DNA of 64,000 bases from Nocardioides caldifontis (GTDB lineage Bacteria; Actinomycetota; Actinomycetes; Propionibacteriales; Nocardioidaceae): the NCBI RefSeq assembly GCF_008087345.1, contig NZ_VHIB01000016.1, forward strand, positions 1 through 64,000, read 5' to 3'. A program made the translations under genes and the position numbers. This document shows positions 32,696-40,838 of the stretch, in pieces. The notes beneath the pieces were generated by a model. That model was given only the letters and a program-made list of their open reading frames with translations, was not told where the DNA came from and searched no databases. Every line of letters starts with the position of its first letter. The first letter of the stretch is position 1.

Positions 32696-33577
32696 TCACG
32701 GGCCCACCGGGCGGGCGAGGGCGGCGATGTCCTCGTCACCGTGGCCGGCTGCGGAGAGCGCGGCCAGCCGTTCGACGGTCACGGCCGTGAGCGGAGCGGT
32801 CGCTCCGGCCGACCCCACGATGAACCGCGCGTCCTTGAGCCCGCCGTCCACGGCGAACGCCGCCGGGTAGTCGCCGGCCGTCATCAGCCTCCCCTTGGCG
32901 GTCACGAACGGCGACTCGAGCGGGCCACCCCGGATCGCCTCGAGGAAGAGGTCCGGGTCCAGCCCGAGCGCCCCGGTGATCGCCCTCGACTCCGCGATCG
33001 CCGCGGTCACGTTGAGCACGAACGCGTTGGCGGCCAGCTTCAGGCGGGAGGCGGCGTCGCCGCGGTCGCCGAGCCACACCGTGCGGGAGCCGATCGCGTC
33101 GAGGACGGGCGCCACGACCGGACGGGTGTCGTCGGGCCCGGAGGCGAGCACGACGAGGGTCCCCTGCTCGGCGGGGTGCTTGGTGCCGAGCACCGGCGCG
33201 TCGACGTACCGGAGGCCGAGGTCACCCGCGACGTCGCGCAGCGCCGCGTGCCCCTCGATGCCGACGGTGCTGGTCTGCAGCAGGACGGCGCCCTCGGCGA
33301 ACCGCCCCCGGGCCTCCTGCAGGACCTCCGCCACGACGTCGGCGTCCCAGAGCATCGTGACGACCACGTCGGCGTCGCGCACCGCGTCGGCGACGTCGCT
33401 GGCGACCCGGGCCCCGGCCTCGGCGAGCGGGGCGGCGCGCTCGGGCGAGCGGTTCCACACCGCGAGGGGCAGCCCGGCCGTCGCGATGTTCCGCGCCATG
33501 CCGGCGCCCATGGTCCCGGTGCCGAGCAGGGCGACGCGCGGTGCGTTGACGCCCTCGGCCGTTGTGTATACCGTCAT
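32696..33577 (-). CDS. NAD(P)-dependent oxidoreductase, 3-hydroxyisobutyrate dehydrogenase family
   Basis: A 293-aa beta-hydroxyacid dehydrogenase: VALLGTGTMGAGMARN is the nucleotide-binding loop, DAPVLGTKHPAEQGTL the substrate-binding DAPVSGG-like segment, and SRLKLAANAFVLN holds the catalytic Lys. It oxidises a 3-hydroxy acid or reduces the matching semialdehyde. The ATG at 33577 lies 7 nt after an extended -10-like TGGTATACA (33593-33585), suggesting a leaderless transcript. Only 29 bp separate its start from the divergent aldehyde dehydrogenase. Confidence 0.85.
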   Translation of the reverse strand: MTVYTTAEGVNAPRVALLGTGTMGAGMARNIATAGLPLAVWNRSPERAAPLAEAGARVASDVADAVRDADVVVTMLWDADVVAEVLQEARGRFAEGAVLLQTSTVGIEGHAALRDVAGDLGLRYVDAPVLGTKHPAEQGTLVVLASGPDDTRPVVAPVLDAIGSRTVWLGDRGDAASRLKLAANAFVLNVTAAIAESRAITGALGLDPDLFLEAIRGGPLESPFVTAKGRLMTAGDYPAAFAVDGGLKDARFIVGSAGATAPLTAVTVERLAALSAAGHGDEDIAALARPVGP

Positions 33578-33591
33578 AGCACTCTGTATAC
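33566..33591. promoter_or_regulatory. twin GTATAC boxes, candidate FadR/FCD-type operator
   Basis: GTATAC occurs at 33566-33571 and 33586-33591, centres 20 bp apart, about two helical turns, each within TGTATACC. They flank the start codon of the minus-strand dehydrogenase and precede the aldehyde dehydrogenase ribosome-binding site. FCD-type GntR proteins bind sites with a GT-N-AC core such as GTATAC, and an FCD gene closes the plus-strand operon. Confidence 0.6.
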
Positions 33592-33606
33592 CAAGGAGCG
33601 AGCCCC

Positions 33607-35142
33607 ATGACCATGACCGACGACCGTCCGACGGTCCAGCTCTCCACCGGCCCGCTGCCCACCGGGCTCCGCGTCGGCGGCCGCGTCGTGGCCGGCCGAG
33701 GCCCGGCCCTCGACGTGGTCAACCCGGCGACCGGCGCCGTCCTGGCCGTCGCCGACACCGCCAGCGCAGCCGACGTCGAGGAAACGGTGCGGATCGCACA
33801 GGAGACCTTCGACTCCGGCGTGTGGAGCCGGATGCCGATCCACGAGCGGGCCCAGGTGCTGCACCGGTTCGCCGACGGCATCGCCGCCCGGATGGACGAC
33901 CTCTACCGGCTCGAGACCGCCAACAACGGCCGGCCGCTGACCGAGACCAAGGCGCAGATCACCCGGCTCCCGGAGTGGTACCGCTACAACGCCTCCCTGC
34001 TGCTCGCCGACCGCGACGCGGTCGCGCCGATGCCGGGGCCCTACCACTCGTACACGACGCGGCTGCCGCTCGGCGTGGTCACGATCCTGGCGTCGTTCAA
34101 CCACCCGATGATGATCGCGTCCAAGTCGCTGGCCCCCGCGCTCGCGACCGGCAACTCCGTGGTCCTCAAGCCGTCGGAGCAGACCCCGCTGACCGCCTTC
34201 CTGCTCGCCGACATCGCGCGGGAGGCCGGGATCCCCGCCGGCGTGCTCAACGTCGTCAACGGGCTCGGCCCCGTGGTGGGCGCGGCGCTCACCGAGCACC
34301 CGCTGGTCAAGAAGGTCGTCTTCACCGGCGGCACCGAGCCCGGCCGCTCGATCGCCGTCGCGGCCGCACGCCGGTTCGCCAAGACCACCCTGGAGCTCGG
34401 CGGCAAGTCCCCGGTGCTCTTCTTCGACGACACCCCCGTCGACGTCGCCGCGCGTGGTGCGGCGTTCGGCGGCTTCATCGGCGCCGGCCAGACCTGCATC
34501 GCCGGCAGCCGGCTGCTGGTGCAACGCTCTATGCACGACGAGTTCCTCGACGCGCTCAAGGGGGTCGCCGAGGGCATCCGGATCGGCGACCCGAACGACC
34601 CGGCGACCCAGCTGGGCCCGGTGATCTCGGCGCGGGCCCGCGACCGGATCCTCGGCCGCATCCAGGAGGGCGTCGACGCGGGTGCCCGCGTCGTCACCGG
34701 CGGCGGGCCCGCGACGGTGCCCGGCCTCGAGGACGGCTTCTTCGTGCAGCCGACCGTGCTCGCCGACGTCACCAACGACATGTCGGTGGCCCGCGAGGAG
34801 ATCTTCGGCCCGGTCGTCGTCGTGATCCCCTTCGACACCGAGGACGAGGCGGTCTCCATCGCCAACGACTCGCCGTACGCCCTGGGCTCGGCGATCTGGA
34901 CCCGCGACGTCGCCCGCGCCCACCGCGTGGCCTCCCGGCTCGAGGCCGGGATGGTCTGGGTCAACGACCACCACCGCCTCGACCCGTCCTCCCCGTGGGG
35001 CGGGCTCAAGGAGAGCGGCATCGGCCGCGAGGGCGGCTGGGAGTCGTTCCACGACTTCACCCACGTCCGTGCGGTGACCGTCCGGACGGCGTCGGACGAC
35101 GTCGACTGGTACGGCGGCAAGGCAACCGGAAGGCTGAACTGA
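33607..35142 (+). CDS. aldehyde dehydrogenase
   Basis: A 511-aa NAD(P)-dependent aldehyde dehydrogenase. Catalytic residues are visible in TLELGGKSPVLFF (Glu) and GAGQTCIAGSRLLV (Cys); the nucleotide-binding stretch is VVLKPSEQTP and VFTGGTEPGR. The ending EGGWESFHDFTHVRAV is usual for the family. It converts an aldehyde, possibly a semialdehyde from the divergent dehydrogenase, to an acid. Two ATGs (33607, 33613) are possible starts, with AAGGAG upstream of the first. First gene of the ALDH-ECH-GntR operon. Confidence 0.92.
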   Translation: MTMTDDRPTVQLSTGPLPTGLRVGGRVVAGRGPALDVVNPATGAVLAVADTASAADVEETVRIAQETFDSGVWSRMPIHERAQVLHRFADGIAARMDDLYRLETANNGRPLTETKAQITRLPEWYRYNASLLLADRDAVAPMPGPYHSYTTRLPLGVVTILASFNHPMMIASKSLAPALATGNSVVLKPSEQTPLTAFLLADIAREAGIPAGVLNVVNGLGPVVGAALTEHPLVKKVVFTGGTEPGRSIAVAAARRFAKTTLELGGKSPVLFFDDTPVDVAARGAAFGGFIGAGQTCIAGSRLLVQRSMHDEFLDALKGVAEGIRIGDPNDPATQLGPVISARARDRILGRIQEGVDAGARVVTGGGPATVPGLEDGFFVQPTVLADVTNDMSVAREEIFGPVVVVIPFDTEDEAVSIANDSPYALGSAIWTRDVARAHRVASRLEAGMVWVNDHHRLDPSSPWGGLKESGIGREGGWESFHDFTHVRAVTVRTASDDVDWYGGKATGRLN

Positions 35143-35143
35143 A

Positions 35144-35857
35144 TTGAGCGACCTGACCCTGCACCCCGTCGAGGACGGCGTGATCCTGGCGGAGCTGTCC
35201 CGACCGCCGGAGAACCTCTTCAGCATCGAGATGTGCGACCGGCTCTCGGCCCTCCTCGAGGCCCCGCCGGAGGGCGCGCACGTGCTGCGGCTCCGCGCGG
35301 ACGGCGACGCCTTCTGCCTCGGCCGCGACCGGGGCAGCACCGCCCTGTCGCCCGGCGAGGTGCGTGCGGAGGCGGAGGCGCTGGTCCGGCTCACCACCGC
35401 CGTGCAGCGCTCCTCGATGGTGACGGTCGCCGAGGTGCAGGGCGACGCGGCCGGCTTCGGGGTCGGGCTCATCGCCGCGTTCGACGTGTCGGTGGCCGTG
35501 CGTGACGCGTCCTTCCGGTTCCCGGAGGTCGGCATCGGGCTCGCCCCGGCGCTCGTCCTCGCCTGGCTGCCCCGCGTCGTCGGCCGGCGCGAGGCGTTCT
35601 GGCTCACCGCGACAGCGTCCCCGCTCGCCGCGGAGCGCGCCGCCGAGCTCGGCCTCCTCAACGAGGTCGTCGACACCCGCGACGACCTGGTCAAGCGCGT
35701 CGACGACATGGTCGACGCCCTCCGCAGCCGCAGCCCGCGCGTGCACGCCGACATCAAGGACATGCTCCGCGTCTTCGGTGACCTCGGCGACGAGCGCGCC
35801 CTCGAGGTCAGCCTCGACAAGCTCGTGGTCGGCTCGCTGCGTCGCGGCGAGGGCTGA
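35144..35857 (+). CDS. enoyl-CoA hydratase/isomerase family protein
   Basis: A 237-aa crotonase-fold protein: SRPPENLFSIEMCDRL, GDAFCLGRDRG for the CoA pocket, QGDAAGFGVGLIAAFDV for the oxyanion hole, and FPEVGIGLAPALV. The catalytic Glu positions are only partly matched, so the exact reaction is open. It starts with TTG at 35144, one base after the ALDH stop, with GGAAGG about 10 nt upstream. The rare start and coupling suggest dependence on ALDH translation. Confidence 0.82.
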   Translation: MSDLTLHPVEDGVILAELSRPPENLFSIEMCDRLSALLEAPPEGAHVLRLRADGDAFCLGRDRGSTALSPGEVRAEAEALVRLTTAVQRSSMVTVAEVQGDAAGFGVGLIAAFDVSVAVRDASFRFPEVGIGLAPALVLAWLPRVVGRREAFWLTATASPLAAERAAELGLLNEVVDTRDDLVKRVDDMVDALRSRSPRVHADIKDMLRVFGDLGDERALEVSLDKLVVGSLRRGEG

Positions 35858-35868
35858 GGAGCACCACG

Positions 35869-36546
35869 GTGCTGGTGGGCGAGACTGCTCGCGTGTCCCA
35901 GGAGTCCGCCGCCGCACGCGTCGCCCGGGAGCTGCGGGACCGCATCTCGAGCGGTCTCGTGGCCCCGGGCACCGCGCTGTCGCAGGCCGGCGTGGCCGAG
36001 GAGTACGGCGTGAGCCGGATCCCGGTCCGCGACGCCCTGCAGCAGCTCGCCTCCGAGGGGCTGGTCGAGCTCCGTGGCTCGACGGCGGTGGTCACTCCGT
36101 TGACCGTCGACGACCTGCAGGAGCTCTACGAGCTGCGGGAGGCGGTGGAGCCGGTGGCCACCCGGCTTGCCGTCCCCCGGGTCGGCCGTGCCGGGGTCGC
36201 GCGCATGACGCGGCTCCTGGCGACGATGGACGACCCGACGATCCCGCCGGGGACCTGGGTGGAGGCGAACGCCGCTTTCCACGCCGAGGTCTACACGCTG
36301 GCGGGACGGCCGCGGATGATCGCGATGGTCGAGCAGCTGCGCCGGCTCACCGACCGCTACGTCTACTTCCACCTCGACGTCGTCGGGAAGGCCGGGCACC
36401 TCCAGGACGAGCACCGGCAGATCCTCGACGCGGTCAGGGCGCAGGACGCGACCGCGGCCGCCGAGCTGACCCGCCACCACCTCGCGTCGTCGCACGCGGT
36501 CGTGCTCGACTACCTGCTCGCGCACGAGGAGGAGGGCACCGGCTGA
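35869..36546 (+). CDS. GntR family transcriptional regulator, FCD type
   Basis: A 225-aa regulator. The winged helix is SQAGVAEEYGVSRIPVRDALQQLASEGLVEL; the FCD domain shows ELREAVEPVATRLAV, NAAFHAEVYTLAGRP and DEHRQILDAVRAQD with the metal-binding Asp/His positions. GTG 35869 has GAGGAG upstream; GTG 35893 is an alternative. It is the last gene of the ALDH operon, an arrangement typical of an autoregulated local repressor acting at the GTATAC boxes. Confidence 0.88.
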   Translation: MLVGETARVSQESAAARVARELRDRISSGLVAPGTALSQAGVAEEYGVSRIPVRDALQQLASEGLVELRGSTAVVTPLTVDDLQELYELREAVEPVATRLAVPRVGRAGVARMTRLLATMDDPTIPPGTWVEANAAFHAEVYTLAGRPRMIAMVEQLRRLTDRYVYFHLDVVGKAGHLQDEHRQILDAVRAQDATAAAELTRHHLASSHAVVLDYLLAHEEEGTG

Positions 36547-36586
36547 GCCGGTCGCCCTCCTCCTCCCGCTGCTGCCGGCGCGCCTC

Positions 36587-37384
36587 CTAGCGCGCGACCA
36601 TCCCGGCGGACAGGTCGATGTCGGCCGCGCACAGCCCCGGCATGTGCAGCATCGCCACGACGGCCGCGGCGACCTCGTCCTCGGTCAGCATCCGGTGCAA
36701 CGCGGCCCGCGAGACGTAGGCCTCCTCGGCCTCCTCGTAGGTCGTGCCGGTCCGCTCGGCCTCGAGCCGGAAGTTGCGCTGCATCCGCGGGCCGTCGACC
36801 GGACCCGGGGACAGGGTGTTCACCGACACCCCCGCCGGACCGACCTCGTAGGCCAGCGTCGTGGTCAGCCCGATCACGGCCAGCTTCGAGGCGGTGTACG
36901 GCGTCCGCCGCGTCAGCGGGCGCTTCCCGCTCACCGACGCGAGGTTGATGACGTCTCCGGCCCCGCGCTCGACCATCTGCGGGAGGAACGCCCGGCACAT
37001 CAGGTAGGTGCCGCGGACGTTGATCGCGAAGACCTCGTCCCACTCGTCCGGCTCGATGTCGACGAGCGGGGCGACCGGGCCGGGGACGCCGGCGTTGTTG
37101 ACCAGGATCTCGACGGTCTCGTCGCTCAGCGCCTCCGCGAGCGCGGTCACGCTCACCGGGTCGGCGACGTCGACGGTCTCGACCCGGACGCTCCCGGCCA
37201 GCCCCCCGGCCTCGGCGGCGACCTCGCGGAGCCGCTCCTCGGTGCGGCCGACGGCGACCACCCGGGCGCCTCGGGCGACGAGCCCGAGCGTGATCGCCCG
37301 ACCGAGGCCGTTGCCGGCCCCGGTCACCACGGCGGTGCGCCCTGCGACGCGGTCACCGGGGAACGGAGCGGACGCGGCGCTCAC
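36587..37384 (-). CDS. SDR family oxidoreductase
   Basis: A 265-aa short-chain dehydrogenase. Motifs are AVVTGAGNGLGRAI (TGxxxGxG), DVADPVSVT, LVNNAGVPGP, INLASVSGKR, and YTASKLAVIG with the catalytic YxxxK. The ending ALHRMLTEDEVAAAVVAML is standard. The start is GTG 37384, overlapping the cyclase stop (GTGA at 37381-37384), so the two enzymes are probably consecutive in one pathway. Confidence 0.88.
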   Translation of the reverse strand: MSAASAPFPGDRVAGRTAVVTGAGNGLGRAITLGLVARGARVVAVGRTEERLREVAAEAGGLAGSVRVETVDVADPVSVTALAEALSDETVEILVNNAGVPGPVAPLVDIEPDEWDEVFAINVRGTYLMCRAFLPQMVERGAGDVINLASVSGKRPLTRRTPYTASKLAVIGLTTTLAYEVGPAGVSVNTLSPGPVDGPRMQRNFRLEAERTGTTYEEAEEAYVSRAALHRMLTEDEVAAAVVAMLHMPGLCAADIDLSAGMVAR

Positions 37385-38070
37385 GCGTCGAGCAGCGCGA
37401 CGGCGCGGGTCGGGCCGCCGTGGGCGCCGATCACCTTGAGCGGGAAGCCGACGAAGGTGAACCGCTTGCCGATCAGCTTGTCGAGGTTGGTGAGGTTCTC
37501 GTAGTGGGTGATGTGGTGGCGGCGGCACATCATGTGGCACGGGTAGAACTTGCTGGTCGGGTTGTCCGGAGTCGGGCTGTCGACCCCGAACGTCTTCACG
37601 CCGTGCTCCACGATCCACTCGCTACCGGTCTCCCCGAGCCCCGGGAACTCGGAGAGGTACTCCGGCTTGCCGGCGTACCGACCGTGGGTGCCGGTGTGCA
37701 GCAGCAGGATGTCGCCGCGCTCGACCTTCACGCCGGCCGCCTCCTCCGCGGCGTCGAGGTGCTCGGCGGTGATGTCCTGGTGGGCGCCGACGTGCGAGAC
37801 GTCGAGGCAGGTGGCGGGACCGTAGAAGAGGTCGAGCGACATCTGGTCGATCGTCTCGGCCGACGGGTCGGGGTCGAGGTGGGAGAACGAGTCCACGTGG
37901 GTGGGCCCGTTGTCGTTGATCATGAACCCCTTGGTCTGGAAGGAGAACCCGCCCTCGAACCGGAGCGCGGTCTCCTCGTGGGAGGCGTGGTCGAAGACCA
38001 CCGTCTTGAGGTGGCCGGGGTAGACCTGCATCCCCTGGTAGATGTCCTGCGACAGGTCGACGAGCTGCAC
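37381..38070 (-). CDS. cyclase family protein (kynurenine formamidase fold)
   Basis: A 229-aa member of the cyclase/KynB family. The signature HGTHxDxPxH is seen as NGPTHVDSFSHLDP, so the first His is Asn and metal ligation is altered. GDILLLHTGTHGRY and GVDSPTPDNP are further conserved blocks. The start is set at GTG 38070 because AGGGAG lies 7 nt upstream; the longer frame to 38130 adds a hydrophilic, poorly conserved N-terminus. Members hydrolyse amides or lactones, or isomerise ring-cleavage products. Confidence 0.82.
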   Translation of the reverse strand: MQLVDLSQDIYQGMQVYPGHLKTVVFDHASHEETALRFEGGFSFQTKGFMINDNGPTHVDSFSHLDPDPSAETIDQMSLDLFYGPATCLDVSHVGAHQDITAEHLDAAEEAAGVKVERGDILLLHTGTHGRYAGKPEYLSEFPGLGETGSEWIVEHGVKTFGVDSPTPDNPTSKFYPCHMMCRRHHITHYENLTNLDKLIGKRFTFVGFPLKVIGAHGGPTRAVALLDA

Positions 38071-38183
38071 GGCGTCGCTCCCTTCGGTACGGCGGACGTC
38101 GGCCCGCCCGTGGTCGGTGGTTCCGCTCATCGTGGTCGGTGGGACGCCGCGGAGCGCGCTCGGTTCGGAGTATCTTCCGCCGT

Positions 38184-39374
38184 ATGACCGCTTCGATCGG
38201 AGAGACCGCTCCGCCGTTCGACGTCGCGGACCGGATCGCCGCCGCGGTGGGCGGGCCGGTGATCGTCGAGGACGCGTCGTTCCGGGTCCTCGGCTACTCC
38301 GCGTTCGTCGGACCGATGGACCGCGGGCGGGTCGAGGCGATCCTGGGGCGACGGATCCCGGAGGCGTGGTTCGAGCACCTGACCAGCACCGGCAGCGTGG
38401 AGCGGCTGCGCCGGAGCCGCGACGTCGTGGACCTCCAGGACGGTCCGTGGGAGGCGCACCGACGGCTGATCACGGCGTTCCGCGCCGACGACCGGCTCCT
38501 CGGGTTCGCCTGGGTCGCCGAGGGCGACGAGCCGCTCGGCGACGGGGCTGCCGCCGCGCTCCGGCGGGCGGTCGACGAGACGACGCCGGTGATGCTGCGC
38601 CACCTCGAGCGGCTCGACGCCGAGGAGGAGCACCGGTCCCGGCTGGCTGCGGCACTCCTCGACGGGCTGCCCGGCGCGCCTGCGGCCGCCGACCGGCTCG
38701 GCCTCGAGCGCGACGGGCGGTTCGTGGTCCTCGCGGTCGCCGTCCCCGGTGGCGCCACAGGCGACGCGCCGGCACCGGCGGAGCGGGTCGTCGAGCACCT
38801 GCGGCGGTGCCTGGAGTCCTTCCGCCGCCGGGGTGCGGCGACGCCACGCGGGGACGGCGCGCTGGCGGTGCTCGCCCTCGGCCCGGACGAGGTCGAGGAG
38901 ACCGCGGCCCGGCTCGGGCAGGAGGTGCTCCGGCTCGCCGGCGCCGGACCGTTGCGCACCATGCGCGTGGCGGCGAGCTCGGTCGGCACCGGCCTGGCGG
39001 CGCTGCCCCGGCTCCGCGACGAGGCCGGCGCGGCGGCCGTGGTGGCGCCGGGTGACGGCTGCTTCGTGAGCTACCGCGACGTGGAGGCCGAGGCGCTGGT
39101 CGCCGACGTCGTCGCCGCGCTCCCGCCCGACCTCCGGCTGAGCGGCCTCGACCGGCTGCGCGAGGCCGACCGCGGGAACGGAGAGCTCGAGCGCACGCTG
39201 CGCGCCTTCCTGGCCACGTGCGGCAGCGCCTCCGCGACCGCCCAGGAGCTCGGGGTGCACGTCACGACCGTGCGGCACCGGCTCGACCGGATCGCCGCCG
39301 TCTCGGGGCTGCGGCTCGACCGGCCCGAGGTGCGCATCGCCTGCGACCTGGTGCTGCGCCGACCCTCCCCCTGA
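38184..39374 (+). CDS. PucR family transcriptional regulator
   Basis: A 396-aa regulator of a shorter PucR type: an N-terminal sensor (AAAVGGPVIVEDASFRVLGYS), a middle domain, and a C-terminal HTH ASATAQELGVHVTTVRHRLDRIAAVSG. It is divergent from the cyclase/SDR operon and probably regulates it. The start is ATG 38184, which follows TATCTT (38171-38176) by 7 nt, indicating a leaderless mRNA; an upstream ATG at 38139 gives an Arg-rich extension without support. Confidence 0.85.
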   Translation: MTASIGETAPPFDVADRIAAAVGGPVIVEDASFRVLGYSAFVGPMDRGRVEAILGRRIPEAWFEHLTSTGSVERLRRSRDVVDLQDGPWEAHRRLITAFRADDRLLGFAWVAEGDEPLGDGAAAALRRAVDETTPVMLRHLERLDAEEEHRSRLAAALLDGLPGAPAAADRLGLERDGRFVVLAVAVPGGATGDAPAPAERVVEHLRRCLESFRRRGAATPRGDGALAVLALGPDEVEETAARLGQEVLRLAGAGPLRTMRVAASSVGTGLAALPRLRDEAGAAAVVAPGDGCFVSYRDVEAEALVADVVAALPPDLRLSGLDRLREADRGNGELERTLRAFLATCGSASATAQELGVHVTTVRHRLDRIAAVSGLRLDRPEVRIACDLVLRRPSP

Positions 39375-39428
39375 TTCCCGTCCGCCAGCAGTACGACGCC
39401 GCCGGAGTGACGCCGGACGACAGCGGAA

Positions 39429-39452
39429 CGGACCGGGGTCCGGACCTACTGT
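39429..39452 (+). promoter_or_regulatory. palindrome and -10 before the dehydrogenase at 39459
   Basis: CGGACC-GG-GGTCCG (39429-39442) is a 6-bp inverted repeat directly upstream of TACTGT (39447-39452), whose last base is 6 nt before the ATG. A repressor on the palindrome would cover the -10 region. The GC-rich core lowers certainty. Confidence 0.4.
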
Positions 39453-39458
39453 GACCCG

Positions 39459-40379
39459 ATGGAGACTGCACAGACAGAGGCCGCGACCCCCCGCCCGACC
39501 TCCGCAGCCACCACCACCGTCGGCGTGGTCGGGCTCGGCATCATGGGCTCGGCGATGTCGGCGCACCTGGTGGCCGCCGGGTTCGACGTCGTCGGACGCG
39601 ATGTCGCCCCGGCGGCCGTCGAGGAGCTGGTGCGCCAGGGCGGACGCGCCGCCCCCGACGTCCCCTCGGTCGCGCGCGAGGCCGACGTGGTCGTCACCTC
39701 GCTCCCCTCGCCGACTGCCGCGCTGGAGGTCTGCCGGGAGCTCGCCTCCGCCGGGCACGACGGGCTCGTGGTCGTGGAGACCTCGACGCTCTCGGTCGAG
39801 GTGAAGCAGGAGTGCCGCGACCTGCTCGCGGCCTCCGGCGGCACGCTCCTCGACTGTCCGCTCAGCGGCACCGGCGCGCAGGCCAAGGAGCGCGACCTCG
39901 TCGTGCTCGGCAGCGGCGACGAGGCGGCCTTCGAGCGCGCCCGCCCGGTGATGCAGGCCTTCGCCAGGTCGGTGCGCCACGTCGGCGCCTTCGGCAACGG
40001 CATGACGATGAAGCTGGTCGCCAACCTGCTGGTGTCGATCCACAACGCCTCGACCGCGGAGGCGTTCGCCCTCGGCGTGGCGGCAGGGCTCGACCCCGAC
40101 GTGCTCTACGACACGATCCGCGAGGGCGCCGGCGGGTCGGTGATCTTCGACAAGCGTGGACCGCTGATGGCGAGCCGCAGCTACCGTCCCGCGACCGCGA
40201 AGGTGTCGATGTTCCAGAAGGACGTCTCGCTGGTCCGGGAGCTCGCCGCCGCGGTCGGCGTACCGACGCCGGTGCTCGACGCCACCGTCCCGCTCTACGA
40301 CCGCGCCGCCGAGACCGGGTGGGCCGACGCGGACGCGGCTGCCCTCCTCGAGGTCCTCGAGGAAGGGGGACGCGCGTGA
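39459..40379 (+). CDS. NAD(P)-dependent oxidoreductase, 3-hydroxyisobutyrate dehydrogenase family
   Basis: A 306-aa beta-hydroxyacid dehydrogenase: VGVVGLGIMGSAMSAHL (GxGxMG), LLDCPLSGTGAQAKERDL for the substrate loop, and GNGMTMKLVANLLVSIHN with the catalytic Lys. It belongs to the same superfamily as the gene at 32696 but is not a close copy. It is coupled by a GTGA overlap to a GlcG-like gene. The substrate may be a hydroxy acid such as tartronate semialdehyde-type compounds. Confidence 0.86.
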   Translation: METAQTEAATPRPTSAATTTVGVVGLGIMGSAMSAHLVAAGFDVVGRDVAPAAVEELVRQGGRAAPDVPSVAREADVVVTSLPSPTAALEVCRELASAGHDGLVVVETSTLSVEVKQECRDLLAASGGTLLDCPLSGTGAQAKERDLVVLGSGDEAAFERARPVMQAFARSVRHVGAFGNGMTMKLVANLLVSIHNASTAEAFALGVAAGLDPDVLYDTIREGAGGSVIFDKRGPLMASRSYRPATAKVSMFQKDVSLVRELAAAVGVPTPVLDATVPLYDRAAETGWADADAAALLEVLEEGGRA

Positions 40380-40795
40380 CCGCGCTGACGCTGGTCAAGG
40401 CCGACGAGCTGGCGGACGCGGTGCTGGCCCAGGGGCGCTCCTCCGGCGCCGCTCCCCTGGCCGTGGTGGTGCTCGATCCCGGCGGCCACGTGGTGGTCGC
40501 GAAGCGGGAGGACGGCGCCGGCATCCTGCGCATCGAGATCGCGACGGCCAAGGCGTACGGGGCGCTCGGCATGGGCATGTCCTCACGGGCGATCGGCGAG
40601 CGCGCCGAGAAGCAGCCGACCTTCTTCGGCACCCTCGCCTCGGTCTCCGACGGGCGGCTGGCACCCGCGGCCGGCGGGGTCCTGGTGCACGGCGCCGACG
40701 GGACGCTGCTCGGCGCCGTCGGCGTCAGCGGCGACACCTCCGACGTCGACGAGGGCTGCGTGCTCGCCGGCATCGAGGCCGCCGGCCTGCGCTGA
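40376..40795 (+). CDS. GlcG/HbpS family protein
   Basis: A 139-aa protein of the GlcG/HbpS (DUF336) family: APLAVVVLDPGGHVVVAKREDG, IEIATAKAYGALGMG, and GGVLVHGADGTLLGAVGVSGDTSDVDE. Members are found in glycolate, propanediol and heterocycle catabolic operons; HbpS binds haem. There is no signal peptide here, so it is cytoplasmic. GTG 40376 lies in the stop of the preceding dehydrogenase gene, implying a common pathway. Confidence 0.85.
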   Translation: MTALTLVKADELADAVLAQGRSSGAAPLAVVVLDPGGHVVVAKREDGAGILRIEIATAKAYGALGMGMSSRAIGERAEKQPTFFGTLASVSDGRLAPAAGGVLVHGADGTLLGAVGVSGDTSDVDEGCVLAGIEAAGLR

Positions 40796-40838
40796 CGCCC
40801 TCCCGTCGTCCGCGCACCGGGGTGACATCCTGGGCCGC

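Noticed and set aside
33574-36525. A 983-codon minus-strand open frame over the aldehyde dehydrogenase, enoyl-CoA hydratase and GntR genes
   Set aside because: It is antisense to three clearly recognisable genes, is low-complexity and Arg/Pro/Asp-rich, and matches no family; long antisense frames are common at this GC content.
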